DNA of 64,000 nt from Wansuia hejianensis. GTDB taxonomy: Bacteria; Bacillota; Clostridia; Lachnospirales; Lachnospiraceae. This document shows positions 42,620 to 51,700 of the stretch, piece after piece (position 1 is the first letter of the stretch; each line of letters starts with the position of its first letter). Location of the stretch: positions 633,501 to 697,500 of the forward strand of contig NZ_CP060635.1 of the NCBI RefSeq assembly GCF_014337215.1. Reading direction: 5' to 3'. The translations under genes were made by a program, and so were the position numbers. The notes beneath the pieces are model-generated. The model saw only the letters and a program-made list of their open reading frames with translations. It did not search any database and was not told where the DNA came from.

Positions 42620-44308
42620 ATGGGTTACAAATCAGACATCGAAATTGCACAGGAGTGTACGATGGAGCCGATCGTCAAGATCGCGGAAAAGGCAGGTATC
42701 GATGAGAAATACCTGGAACAGTACGGAAGGTACAAAGCAAAAATTGATTACAACTTATTAAAAGAATCAGACGCTCCGGACGGCAAGCTGGTTCTCGTCA
42801 CCGCCATCAACCCCACGCCCGCAGGCGAGGGCAAGACCACTACAACGGTCGGCCTGGCAGACGCCCTTCAGCGGATCGGGAAACATGTGGTGGTGGCTCT
42901 CAGAGAGCCCTCCCTCGGACCCGTCTTTGGCGTAAAGGGCGGCGCTGCCGGCGGCGGCTATGCCCAGGTAGTCCCCATGGAGGACATCAACCTGCATTTT
43001 ACCGGTGATTTCCACGCCATCGGCGCTGCCAACAACCTGCTGGCGGCCATGATCGACAACCATATCTTCCAGGGCAACGAGCTGAACATCGATCCCCGGA
43101 AGATCACCTGGAGAAGATGTGTGGACATGAACGACCGCCAGCTCCGGAATGTGATTGACGGGCTGGGCGGCCGCACCAACGGGACTCCCAGGGAAGACGG
43201 CTATGATATCACCGTTGCGTCTGAGATCATGGCGGTACTCTGCCTGGCCAACGACATCACGGACCTGAAGGCGAGGCTGGCGCGTCTGGTGATCGGTTAC
43301 ACCTACGGCAAGCCCTCCGAGCAGCAGCCGGTTACGGCAGGCGACCTGCATGCGGAAGGAGCGATGTGCGCCCTTCTGAAGGACGCCCTGAAGCCGAACC
43401 TGGTGCAGACCCTGGAGCATGTTCCGGCAGTGGTGCACGGCGGCCCCTTCGCCAACATCGCCCACGGCTGCAATTCTGTCACGGCGACCAGGATGGCGAT
43501 GAAGCTGGGGGATTACTGCATCACAGAGGCCGGCTTCGGCGCGGATCTGGGCGCGGAGAAGTTCCTGGACATCAAGTGCCGGATGGCGGGCCTGAAGCCC
43601 AATGCGGTGGTGATCGTGGCAACTGTCCGCGCGCTGAAATACAACGGAGGCGTGGCAAAGGCAGACCTGAACAATGAGAACCTGGAAGCGCTGGAGAAGG
43701 GCCTCCCGAACCTGCTGAAGCACGTGAGCAACATCCGGAACGTGTACCATCTGCCCTGCGTGGTGGCGGTCAATGCATTTCCGACGGATACGAAGGCAGA
43801 GCTGGACCTGGTGGAGAGCAAGTGCCGGGAGCTGGGCGTGAACGTAGCGCTGTCGGAGGTATGGGCCAAGGGAAGCGAAGGCGGCGTGAAGCTGGCGGAA
43901 GAAGTCGTGCGCCTGTGTGACGAGGACAATTCCGGCTTCAGCTTCTCCTATGGACTGGAGGGGAGCATCGAAGACAAGCTGAACCAGATTGTACAGAAGG
44001 TATACGGAGGGAAGTGCGCGGTGCTGACAGCCAACGCGAAGAAGCAGGCGGCCCAGCTGGAAGCCCTGGGCTACGGCAGCTGCCCGATCTGTGTGGCCAA
44101 AACCCAGTACAGCCTGACAGACGACGAGAAGAAGCTGGGAGCGCCCACAGACTTCGAGGTGACGGTGCGAAACCTGAAGATATCAGCGGGAGCAGGGTTC
44201 ATTGTAGCGCTGACAGGAGATATCATGACCATGCCGGGGCTGCCCAAGAGGCCGGCTGCCGAGCGGATCGACGTGGATGAGAACGGTAAGATTTCAGGCC
44301 TGTTCTGA
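42620..44308 (+). CDS. fhs: Formate-tetrahydrofolate ligase
   Basis: The 562-residue ATP-dependent enzyme that activates formate as 10-formyl-THF, entry of the methyl branch. The P-loop region TAINPTPAGEGKTTTTVGLAD (about residues 54-73, split around the glycine turn) and the REPSLGPVFGVKGGAAGGG motif are diagnostic. AAGGAGG precedes the ATG. Codons are visibly richer in C/G endings than in the acs genes upstream, which may reflect very high expression. It heads fhs-fchA-folD. Confidence 0.97.
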   Translation: MGYKSDIEIAQECTMEPIVKIAEKAGIDEKYLEQYGRYKAKIDYNLLKESDAPDGKLVLVTAINPTPAGEGKTTTTVGLADALQRIGKHVVVALREPSLGPVFGVKGGAAGGGYAQVVPMEDINLHFTGDFHAIGAANNLLAAMIDNHIFQGNELNIDPRKITWRRCVDMNDRQLRNVIDGLGGRTNGTPREDGYDITVASEIMAVLCLANDITDLKARLARLVIGYTYGKPSEQQPVTAGDLHAEGAMCALLKDALKPNLVQTLEHVPAVVHGGPFANIAHGCNSVTATRMAMKLGDYCITEAGFGADLGAEKFLDIKCRMAGLKPNAVVIVATVRALKYNGGVAKADLNNENLEALEKGLPNLLKHVSNIRNVYHLPCVVAVNAFPTDTKAELDLVESKCRELGVNVALSEVWAKGSEGGVKLAEEVVRLCDEDNSGFSFSYGLEGSIEDKLNQIVQKVYGGKCAVLTANAKKQAAQLEALGYGSCPICVAKTQYSLTDDEKKLGAPTDFEVTVRNLKISAGAGFIVALTGDIMTMPGLPKRPAAERIDVDENGKISGLF

Positions 44309-44370
44309 TAAGACGGAAATACCTGGAGAACTGAGGACGCAGGAGCCGTCCTCTCAGAAAAGGAGAGAAA

Positions 44371-45006
44371 GTGATTATGGGATATTCGACTTTGAAATGC
44401 ACGGAATTTGTCGAGGTGCTGGCATCTAAAGCACCGGTTCCCGGCGGCGGCGGCGCGTCAGCCCTGGTAGGGGCGATCGGTACGGCTCTCTGCAATATGG
44501 TAGGAAGTCTGACTGTAGGAAAGAAAAAGTATGCAGCGGTGGAGGCAGAGATTTCCGGGCTTATGGAAAAGGCCACAGAGCTGCAGAACGCGCTGCTGGA
44601 GTTGATTGAGAAGGATGCAGAAGTTTTTGAGCCTCTGTCCAGAGCGTACGGGCTGCCGAAGGAAACCGAAGAAGAAAGGGCAGAAAAGGCGCGGGTGATG
44701 GAAGGATGCCTGAGGGACGCCTGCAGCGTTCCCATGGATATCATGAGACGATGCTGTGAAGTCATCGACTTGATCGGCGTGTTTGCGGAAAAAGGTTCCG
44801 TACTTGCGGTGAGCGATGCGGGAGTGGCGGCTGCATGCTGTAAGGGGGCCTTAAAAGGCGCCAGCCTGAACGTGTATATCAATACAAAATCCATGAAGAA
44901 CCGTGAATACGCGGAGGAACTGAACAAAGAGTGTGACGGAATGCTGGCAAAATACGGGCCTATGGCAGATGAGATATTTGACAGCGTCCTGGCGAAGCTC
45001 AGATAG
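44371..45006 (+). CDS. fchA: Formimidoyl-THF cyclodeaminase / methenyl-THF cyclohydrolase
   Basis: A 211-residue FTCD-C-type protein with the family's APVPGGGGASALVGAIGTAL glycine run (about residues 20-39). In acetogens FchA sits between fhs and folD and contributes to interconversion of formyl-, methenyl- and methylene-THF. Start is uncertain: GTG at 44371 has AGGAGAG at five bases, while an ATG at 44377 is 11 bases away. It ends ten bases before folD. Confidence 0.9.
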   Translation: MIMGYSTLKCTEFVEVLASKAPVPGGGGASALVGAIGTALCNMVGSLTVGKKKYAAVEAEISGLMEKATELQNALLELIEKDAEVFEPLSRAYGLPKETEEERAEKARVMEGCLRDACSVPMDIMRRCCEVIDLIGVFAEKGSVLAVSDAGVAAACCKGALKGASLNVYINTKSMKNREYAEELNKECDGMLAKYGPMADEIFDSVLAKLR

Positions 45007-45016
45007 GAGACGGAAA

Positions 45017-45871
45017 ATGGCAAGACGATTACTGGGAAAAGAAGTAACAGCCGCCCTGAATGAAAAAATCAAAGAAAATGTGGCGGCTTTGAAAGCGAAG
45101 GGCATCAGCCCGACACTGGGAATTGTGCGCGTTGGAGAGAGGGAAGACGACCTCTCCTATGAGAGGGGAGCCACCAAGCGCTGCGAGACTCTGGGAGTTG
45201 CCTGCGAGAAGTATCTGCTTCCGGCAGATGTCACCCAGGAAAAGCTGGTGGAGGTGATCCACCAGGTCAATCAGGATGATAAGATCCATGGGGTGCTGAT
45301 TTTCCGTCCCCTGCCGAAACATCTGGACGAGGCGGCCGTGATTCAGGCCCTGGCTCCGGAGAAGGACGTGGATGGCATTACCGACGGCTCCATGGTGGGC
45401 GTGTTCGCCGGGACCAAGCAGGGATTTCCGCCATGCACACCACAGGCGTGCATGGAGATACTGGATCACTATGGCATTGACTGCACAGGCAAGAAGGCAG
45501 TTGTAGTCGGAAGAAGCCTGGTGGTGGGCAAGCCCGCGGCCATGATGCTCCTGAAAAAAAATGCCACGGTAACGGTTTGCCATACGAGGACCGTGGATAT
45601 GCCTTCGGTGGTGAAGGAAGCAGATATCGTAATCGTAGCCGCCGGCAGGGCTGGCGTTGTGGATGACAGGTATGTCTCTTCGGGCCAGACGGTCATTGAT
45701 GTGGGAATTAATGTCAACGAAGAGGGAAAGCTCTGTGGTGATGTCGCATATGATAAAGTGGAGCCAGTGGTAAAGGCGATCACACCTGTGCCTGGCGGCG
45801 TGGGCAGCGTGACCACATCTGTTCTGGTGGGCCATGTGGTAGAAGCGGCAATGCGGAAATATTCAATTTGA
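45017..45871 (+). CDS. folD: Methylene-THF dehydrogenase/methenyl-THF cyclohydrolase
   Basis: A 284-residue FolD that reduces methenyl-THF to methylene-THF. The active-site Tyr and Lys fall in SYERGATKRC, the substrate loop reads FRPLPKH instead of the more usual QLPLPxH, the nucleotide motif is VVVGRSLVVGKPAA, and the C-terminal signature is PGGVGSVTTSVL where PGGVGPMT is common. These variants may reflect the acetogenic subgroup and cofactor choice (NAD or NADP). ATG at 45017 follows TAGGAGA. Confidence 0.95.
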   Translation: MARRLLGKEVTAALNEKIKENVAALKAKGISPTLGIVRVGEREDDLSYERGATKRCETLGVACEKYLLPADVTQEKLVEVIHQVNQDDKIHGVLIFRPLPKHLDEAAVIQALAPEKDVDGITDGSMVGVFAGTKQGFPPCTPQACMEILDHYGIDCTGKKAVVVGRSLVVGKPAAMMLLKKNATVTVCHTRTVDMPSVVKEADIVIVAAGRAGVVDDRYVSSGQTVIDVGINVNEEGKLCGDVAYDKVEPVVKAITPVPGGVGSVTTSVLVGHVVEAAMRKYSI

Positions 45872-45890
45872 GTCAGAAGGAATAAAGCAC

Positions 45891-45934
45891 ACAGGTGTCT
45901 GGAGCAGATTTACTGTTTTCAGACACCTGTTTTT
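45891..45934 (+). terminator. Terminator after folD
   Basis: ACAGGTGTCTG (45891-45901) pairs perfectly with CAGACACCTGT (45920-45930), followed by TTTT. It ends the Wood-Ljungdahl region. Confidence 0.85.
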
Positions 45935-46006
45935 GCGTTTGTACACATATGAAGGGAGGTTTTCACATATAGTATAACAGTATATTGGAAAGGACAGGGA
46001 CAGATT

Positions 46007-47476
46007 ATGGATGCATTTGCTGTTTACAAGGATATACAGGCCAGGACGAAGGGCCAGTTCCTGATTGGAGTAGTGGGACCGGTCCGGACAGGAAAGTCCA
46101 CCTTTATCCGCCGCTTTCTGGAGGTGCTGGCACTTCCTGCTATGGAGGACAATGCGAAAGCAGAGGTCAGGGACCAGCTTCCCTTGAGTGGTTCCGGCAC
46201 GCTGATTACAACGGTGGAACCTAAATTTATACCGAAGGAAGCTGTGAAGCTCAGTCTGGGAGAGGACATCCCGATTCATCTGCGGTTGATTGACTGTGTT
46301 GGTTTTCTGGTGCCGGACGCAACGGGAAATATGGAAAATGAAAAAGAACGCATGGTAAAAACCCCTTGGTTTGAGGAAGCGATCCCCTTTCATCAGGCGG
46401 CGGAGATAGGCACCAGAAAGGTGATCTCAGAGCATTCAACACTGGGGCTTGTTGTGACGACAGACGGCTCTTTTGGAGAAATTCCCAGAAATAATTTTCT
46501 GGATGCTGAGGCCAAAACGGTTGCTGAATTGAAAAAACAGGGAAAGCCCTTCCTGATTCTAGTCAATTCTCAGAAACCCTATAAGGATGAAACCCAGAAG
46601 CTGACGAAGGAGCTGTCCGAGAAATACGGGGCTTCTGCTCTGGCTGTTAACTGTGACCAGCTTCGGGCAGATGATATCGTTAAAATCCTGGAATGCATGC
46701 TCTATGAATTTCCGATCCGCCAGATCGAATTTTACATACCAAAATGGGTGGAGCTATTACCTCAGAGCGATCCTCTGAAGAGCGATCTGCTCACGAAGGT
46801 GCGTGAACTGACGGCAGGATTGAAATATATCCGGGACATCCGCAGAGACGCCATCCGGCTGGAAAGCGAGTATGTGAAGTTAACCACAGTCATGCAGGTC
46901 GATCTGGCCAGCGGGGAAGTCCGCATACAGGTTGAAATGAAAGAAAAATATTATTATCATATGGTCAGCGAAATGACCGGGGTTCCGATTCAGGGAGAAT
47001 ATGACCTGATGCATGCGCTGAAGGAACTCTCTTCCATGAAAGATGAGTATGCGAAAGTGCAGAATGCCATGGAGTCCGTCAGAGGCTGCGGCTATGGAGT
47101 GGTAATTCCAGAAAAGGATGAGATCACTCTGGATGAACCGGTCGTAATCCGCCAGGGCAATAAATTTGGGGTTAAAATCAAGTCAACCAGTCCTTCCATT
47201 CACATGATTAAGGCTAACATTGAGACTGAAATAGCGCCCATAGTGGGAAGTGAAAAGCAGGCGGAAGACCTGATTGCCTATATTCGGGAAAGTGCCAGAC
47301 AGGATGAAGGCGTCTGGAAAACCAATATTTTTGGAAAATCGGTGGAGCAGCTGGTAGAAGACGGAATCCGAACAAAAATCGCACAGATCACAGAAGACAG
47401 CCAGGTAAAACTTCAGGAATCCATGCAGAAAATTGTTAACGACAGCAGGGGTGGCATGGTTTGCATTATTATCTGA
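46007..47476 (+). CDS. spoIVA: Stage IV sporulation protein A
   Basis: A 489-residue ATPase that polymerises around the forespore as base layer of the spore coat. The N-terminus has the GVVGPVRTGKSTFIRRF P-loop (about residues 20-36) and the C-terminus the membrane-targeting end. AAAGGACAGGG precedes the ATG. The upstream CATATAGT near 45967 resembles a sigma-E -10 element, but I could not place a convincing -35. Its presence indicates an endospore-forming ancestry. Confidence 0.95.
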   Translation: MDAFAVYKDIQARTKGQFLIGVVGPVRTGKSTFIRRFLEVLALPAMEDNAKAEVRDQLPLSGSGTLITTVEPKFIPKEAVKLSLGEDIPIHLRLIDCVGFLVPDATGNMENEKERMVKTPWFEEAIPFHQAAEIGTRKVISEHSTLGLVVTTDGSFGEIPRNNFLDAEAKTVAELKKQGKPFLILVNSQKPYKDETQKLTKELSEKYGASALAVNCDQLRADDIVKILECMLYEFPIRQIEFYIPKWVELLPQSDPLKSDLLTKVRELTAGLKYIRDIRRDAIRLESEYVKLTTVMQVDLASGEVRIQVEMKEKYYYHMVSEMTGVPIQGEYDLMHALKELSSMKDEYAKVQNAMESVRGCGYGVVIPEKDEITLDEPVVIRQGNKFGVKIKSTSPSIHMIKANIETEIAPIVGSEKQAEDLIAYIRESARQDEGVWKTNIFGKSVEQLVEDGIRTKIAQITEDSQVKLQESMQKIVNDSRGGMVCIII

Positions 47477-47540
47477 CCGTCTGTCCTCCGTGAACATTTG
47501 TGCTATTCTGGTTTGGCGGCGATGGAGGCTGTTTTATGGA

Positions 47541-47593
47541 TACCCGGACGAAAGCCTGGAGACCCCCCGCCCCATCCGCCCTTCCAGGCTTTC
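47541..47593. repeat. Hairpin related to the palindromic element
   Basis: It opens with TACCCGGACGAAA, identical to 12877-12889 apart from flanks, and forms GAAAGCCTGGA (47550-47560) with TCCAGGCTTTC (47583-47593). The stem sequence differs from the 12886 hairpin but pairing is preserved. It lies in the 274-bp gap between spoIVA and the zinc-ribbon gene, which has no other recognisable content. Confidence 0.6.
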
Positions 47594-47750
47594 TGCAGCC
47601 GGCATATCATAATAGATCAGTTTGTATGAATACCTTGCGTCTGTTGCCGCTTCCCGGATGTGTTCACAGTTTTTTTCATATTTGCATATTGTCAGGGTGT
47701 GGAAATGGTAGTAATATAATAAGTAATTACGGGCAGGAGGTATAAATACT

Positions 47751-48737
47751 ATGTTTGAAAATCTAGGGAAGAAAATTGTCGGTTTTGGCAATGGCGTGAA
47801 GAGAGGTACGCAGACATTTTCTGAAACTGTTTCATTAAATGCTAAGATCGATGAGTGTAAAAAAGAACTGGCCAACTGCTATTCTCAGCTGGGACAGAAT
47901 TATTATGAAAGAAATAAAAATAATGCTCCGGCTGAATACCAGGGCATTTTTGATAGGATCACGATGTTAAACCAGACGATCGTACAGTGCCAGGAGCAGA
48001 TCAAGATCATCAAGGGTGTCCGTCAATGTCCGAACTGCGGGGCAGATGTGGCCAGCAATGTGATGTTCTGCGGGAACTGCGGTTACAGCATGCCGCCGTC
48101 TGCGGGTGCGCAGGCGCCGGCGAACGGACCGGTTTGTGCCAATTGCGGAGCGCCGCTGGAGGCGGACGCGATGTTCTGTACCACATGCGGGGCGAAGGTA
48201 ACTGCTCCGGTACAGCAGCCGGTGTATGAACAGCCGGCCTCACAGCCTCAGCAATACGGGCAGCCGGCATATGAGCAGCCAGTCTATGAGCAGCCTGCGC
48301 AGCAGTCGGAATTGTACGGGCAGCCAATACAGCAGCCGGAGAACAGTGAACAGCCTGCTTCGCAGCCGGGAGCTTTTGAGCAGTCCGCCTTCCAGGCAGG
48401 AGAAGAACAGCCTGCTGATGAGGCGGCTGGCCGTATCTGTCCGAAGTGCGGCACTCAGCTGGCTTTTGATGCTGCATTCTGCAATAACTGCGGAGCCAGC
48501 CTGCTGGCGGAAGAAGCGGCGCCGCAGGAGAATTATAATTACAATCAGCCAGCGTATGGAGTGACGGAAGAGGTACAAGCAGAGCAGCCGGCAGTAGAAG
48601 AGGTTCCGGAATTTCAGGGATCAGAGCAGCCGGGCAGTGGACAGCCGGCGGAGGATGTGAAGTTCTGTCCGAACTGTGGGACCAAACTGGAAAGTGATGC
48701 TCTGTTTTGTGCGGAGTGCGGTACAAAAGTTGGCTGA
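47751..48737 (+). CDS. Four-zinc-ribbon protein with Pro/Gln-rich linker
   Basis: A 328-residue protein without signal or membrane segment. Residues 1-90 are helical, likely coiled coil (SLNAKIDECKKELANCYSQL). Then come four double-CxxC zinc ribbons at about 93-111, 129-147, 230-248 and 306-324, each like CPNCGxxLxxDAxFCxxCG. A Pro/Gln/Tyr-rich stretch (QPAYEQPVYEQPAQQ) separates ribbons two and three. AGGAGG precedes the ATG. It is 36 bases before the large vWA gene and probably forms a unit with it. Function unknown. Confidence 0.82.
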   Translation: MFENLGKKIVGFGNGVKRGTQTFSETVSLNAKIDECKKELANCYSQLGQNYYERNKNNAPAEYQGIFDRITMLNQTIVQCQEQIKIIKGVRQCPNCGADVASNVMFCGNCGYSMPPSAGAQAPANGPVCANCGAPLEADAMFCTTCGAKVTAPVQQPVYEQPASQPQQYGQPAYEQPVYEQPAQQSELYGQPIQQPENSEQPASQPGAFEQSAFQAGEEQPADEAAGRICPKCGTQLAFDAAFCNNCGASLLAEEAAPQENYNYNQPAYGVTEEVQAEQPAVEEVPEFQGSEQPGSGQPAEDVKFCPNCGTKLESDALFCAECGTKVG

Positions 48738-48773
48738 TCCGGCCGTAAATTACCAGATAATGAGGGGACATAA

Positions 48774-51700
48774 ATGGATCAATTCTTTCCAGTTCTAGCA
48801 ACAATACTATTTGCAGTAGTGATACTTTTTGATATCCTGGGGCATAGGAATATGAAGATTAAGCGGAATTTGCTTGATTGGATATTTTTATGCCTTTTAG
48901 GCGTGGGTCTGGCCGGAACCTTGATTTTTAATGTGGGCAGGCTGATTAAGGCCAATAGCGGCGAACGCCCCGGCTTGTATCTCGCTTACCGTTATCTGAT
49001 GGACGGGGATTCAGACAACGCCCGAAGGGCTGTCGAGAATGATACAGATCTGAATGAGCATCAGAAAAAAATCATCGATATACTGGGGGCGGCGGTGGAG
49101 GGTGATTATCCGACCCTCTATTTTGAGACCCGCCAGATGCTGGACGGGAAAATCAGGAATGAAGACCAGCGCTCTGCGGTAGAAGAGCTTCAGCAGATGG
49201 CGGCCGCTTACCTGCATCAGGACAGTTCCGTCGCTGAGCTGACGGCTCTGGGAAGAGGACCGGAGGGGCAGGGAAAGAGCAGTCCGGTCGCATCTCTGAT
49301 TGAGACATGCTATGAGGCTGAAAAACTCAATGAGACAAAAAAGCTGGAGGAATATTACGAACTGGACAGGCAGATCCGTTCGGGGCAGCTGGACGCTGTA
49401 AACCCTTCAGAGGTTGAAGGGCTCGTGGATAAATACAGAGAGAGTACGGAGATTCTCAAGCTGGCCATGAGCTATTACGTGCAGACCAGTGATTATGAAG
49501 AAGCAAAGGAGCTGGCCCGGACGCTTCTTGACAAGGGACACAGCGCGGAAAATTATGTGATTTATACGGATGTAATCGCACAGGAGGCTTATGCCGCTCC
49601 CCGGGAGGATTCCTCTGACCCGGAAAAGCAGACGCTCATAGATAAGGCCCGGAAGCTGGAAGAGAAAGCAGAAAAATATGATGACGGGGAAGAGAAAAAG
49701 GAAAAGCTTCTGAACGAAGCGGAAGAGCTCTATCAGGAAGCTGCCAATGTGGACATACGTAGGGCGATTAATTTCCTGGAGGCGAAAAGGCCGCTGATAT
49801 TTGATGACACCGGATTGTACGACCTTCAGCTGGCCAAGCTGTATCTGTTGGCTGATGAGCGGGAGAAGGCTCAGGAGCTGGTGTATTCGTCTATGGACGG
49901 CGCAGCTCTGCTGTCTGACAGTTCGCCGGTAAAACAGCCTCTCATGGATGTGATTGACGCCTACAACCAGACAGACTCTGATGAAGCAAGCCCGCATTTG
50001 AAAAGCTCAGTCAGAAATTTGGTCGGGGCCCAGAGCCAGGATGTGGTCCCTGTCTCGGATGGCACAGTGAATGAGAAGATGGCGAACTACGTGGCATCAA
50101 CATTAAAATATGACAAGCTCGGCATATTCATCAGTAAGATAGATACTTCCAATTATCCGGAAATCACTGCCTATTTGAATATCAACGGCAAAAAAGAAGG
50201 ACGCTGGGGAATGGCCAGTGAGTTCTATGCGGATGATTTCGAGGTGATTGACACTCAGTATCAGATTAAGGATTTTAAGGTAAGTGCTGACGGCAGCAAG
50301 ACAGGCGTAGATATCGCCATCGTGATGGACACCAGCGGGAGCATGGAGGGGACGCCTCTGGAGGACGCCAAGCTGGCCGCCGAGGCCTGTGTGGAGAATA
50401 TGGACACGGATGTTCAGAAGCTCTCAATTGTCTCATATAATTCTGAGGCGGGCACGGTGGTTGAGAAGACAGACAGCCAGGAAAAGCTGAATTTTGGTAT
50501 CAGCCAGCTTTCGGCAGGAGGAGATACCAATATCTCCCAGGGTATTTCAGAAGGGCTGAACTCCCTGGAAGGAGGAAAGGCCGGGACAAAAGCGGTGATC
50601 CTGATGACAGACGGTCAGGATAATAGTGGCCAGGAAGCCATGGACGAAGTGATCAGCCGCGCTGACAGTGAGGACATTTCTGTCTATACGGTCGGGCTTG
50701 GGGATGTCAATGAGGAATATCTGAAGGATATCGCGCAGCGCACCGGAGGAAAATATATCCTGGCGGATAATACTACAGAGCTGGAGGATATCTATGTCAC
50801 TCTGCAAAAGTATATTATTAATAATTATGTGCTGACTTATACGGTCACTGATAATTCGGAAGAGGAAGCCCGCTATCTCATGGCGTCTGTTCCGGCCTAT
50901 CAGGTGGCGGGAGAGAGGGAATATACCATAGCGGACGGAGCAGGCAGTGAAGTAGAGATCAACGGCACCAGAATTAAGCCGGTGACGGAGAGTGATACGC
51001 TGGTTACCTCTGTGACTCCGGGCGGATTGTCAGTTGAGGATGTGGAAAATGGATCTCAGGTGACGGTTAAAGGCAAGAATTTTGTGGAAGGAATGCACAT
51101 CAGCATTGGTATGCTGGAGCTCCAGAACGTACAGGTGACCGATGACAGCACGCTGACGGGGACTCTGAAGGGCAGCATGTCGGCCGGAAGCTACAGCGTC
51201 AGGGCCCAGTATCCGGATGGACGGATCGGCGTGCGCAATAAAGCGTTTTATGTATTCCGGGCCGGGGTAACAACCGGCGTCCGGATCGGCGGAACGATCA
51301 TAAAGGCAGATTCAATCGGACAGATTTCCGACAACCAGTTTGTGGCTTCAGGGAATGTGCTCATTAATGATTTCCTTCATTATGATTCCAGCCTGGAAAT
51401 CAGGGCTGCAGAGCTTCCGCAGGATATGAAGCTGGAAGCGAACCAGACGGCGTATCTGGGCAATAGCGGCCAGGTGTCCGGGAACGGGACACTCTATATC
51501 AGTTATGCCCAGGCCGACGGCGGAGAAGGTAAGAATCAATCATTTGCAAACCTGGTCATGGGCGGGAAGAATTACGAGGTGATCCAGGGAGAATTTGAGT
51601 TTGATATAGAAGGTATGGACACCAGCATGGATCAGTCCTGGGAGCTGACGATCCCGGGTATGACGAATGTTACGGTGGGTGAATTTTCCCTTGAGACAGA

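Noticed and set aside
47500..47745. Open frame between spoIVA and the zinc-ribbon gene
   Set aside because: It covers the hairpin repeat, lacks a ribosome site and shows no protein-like composition.
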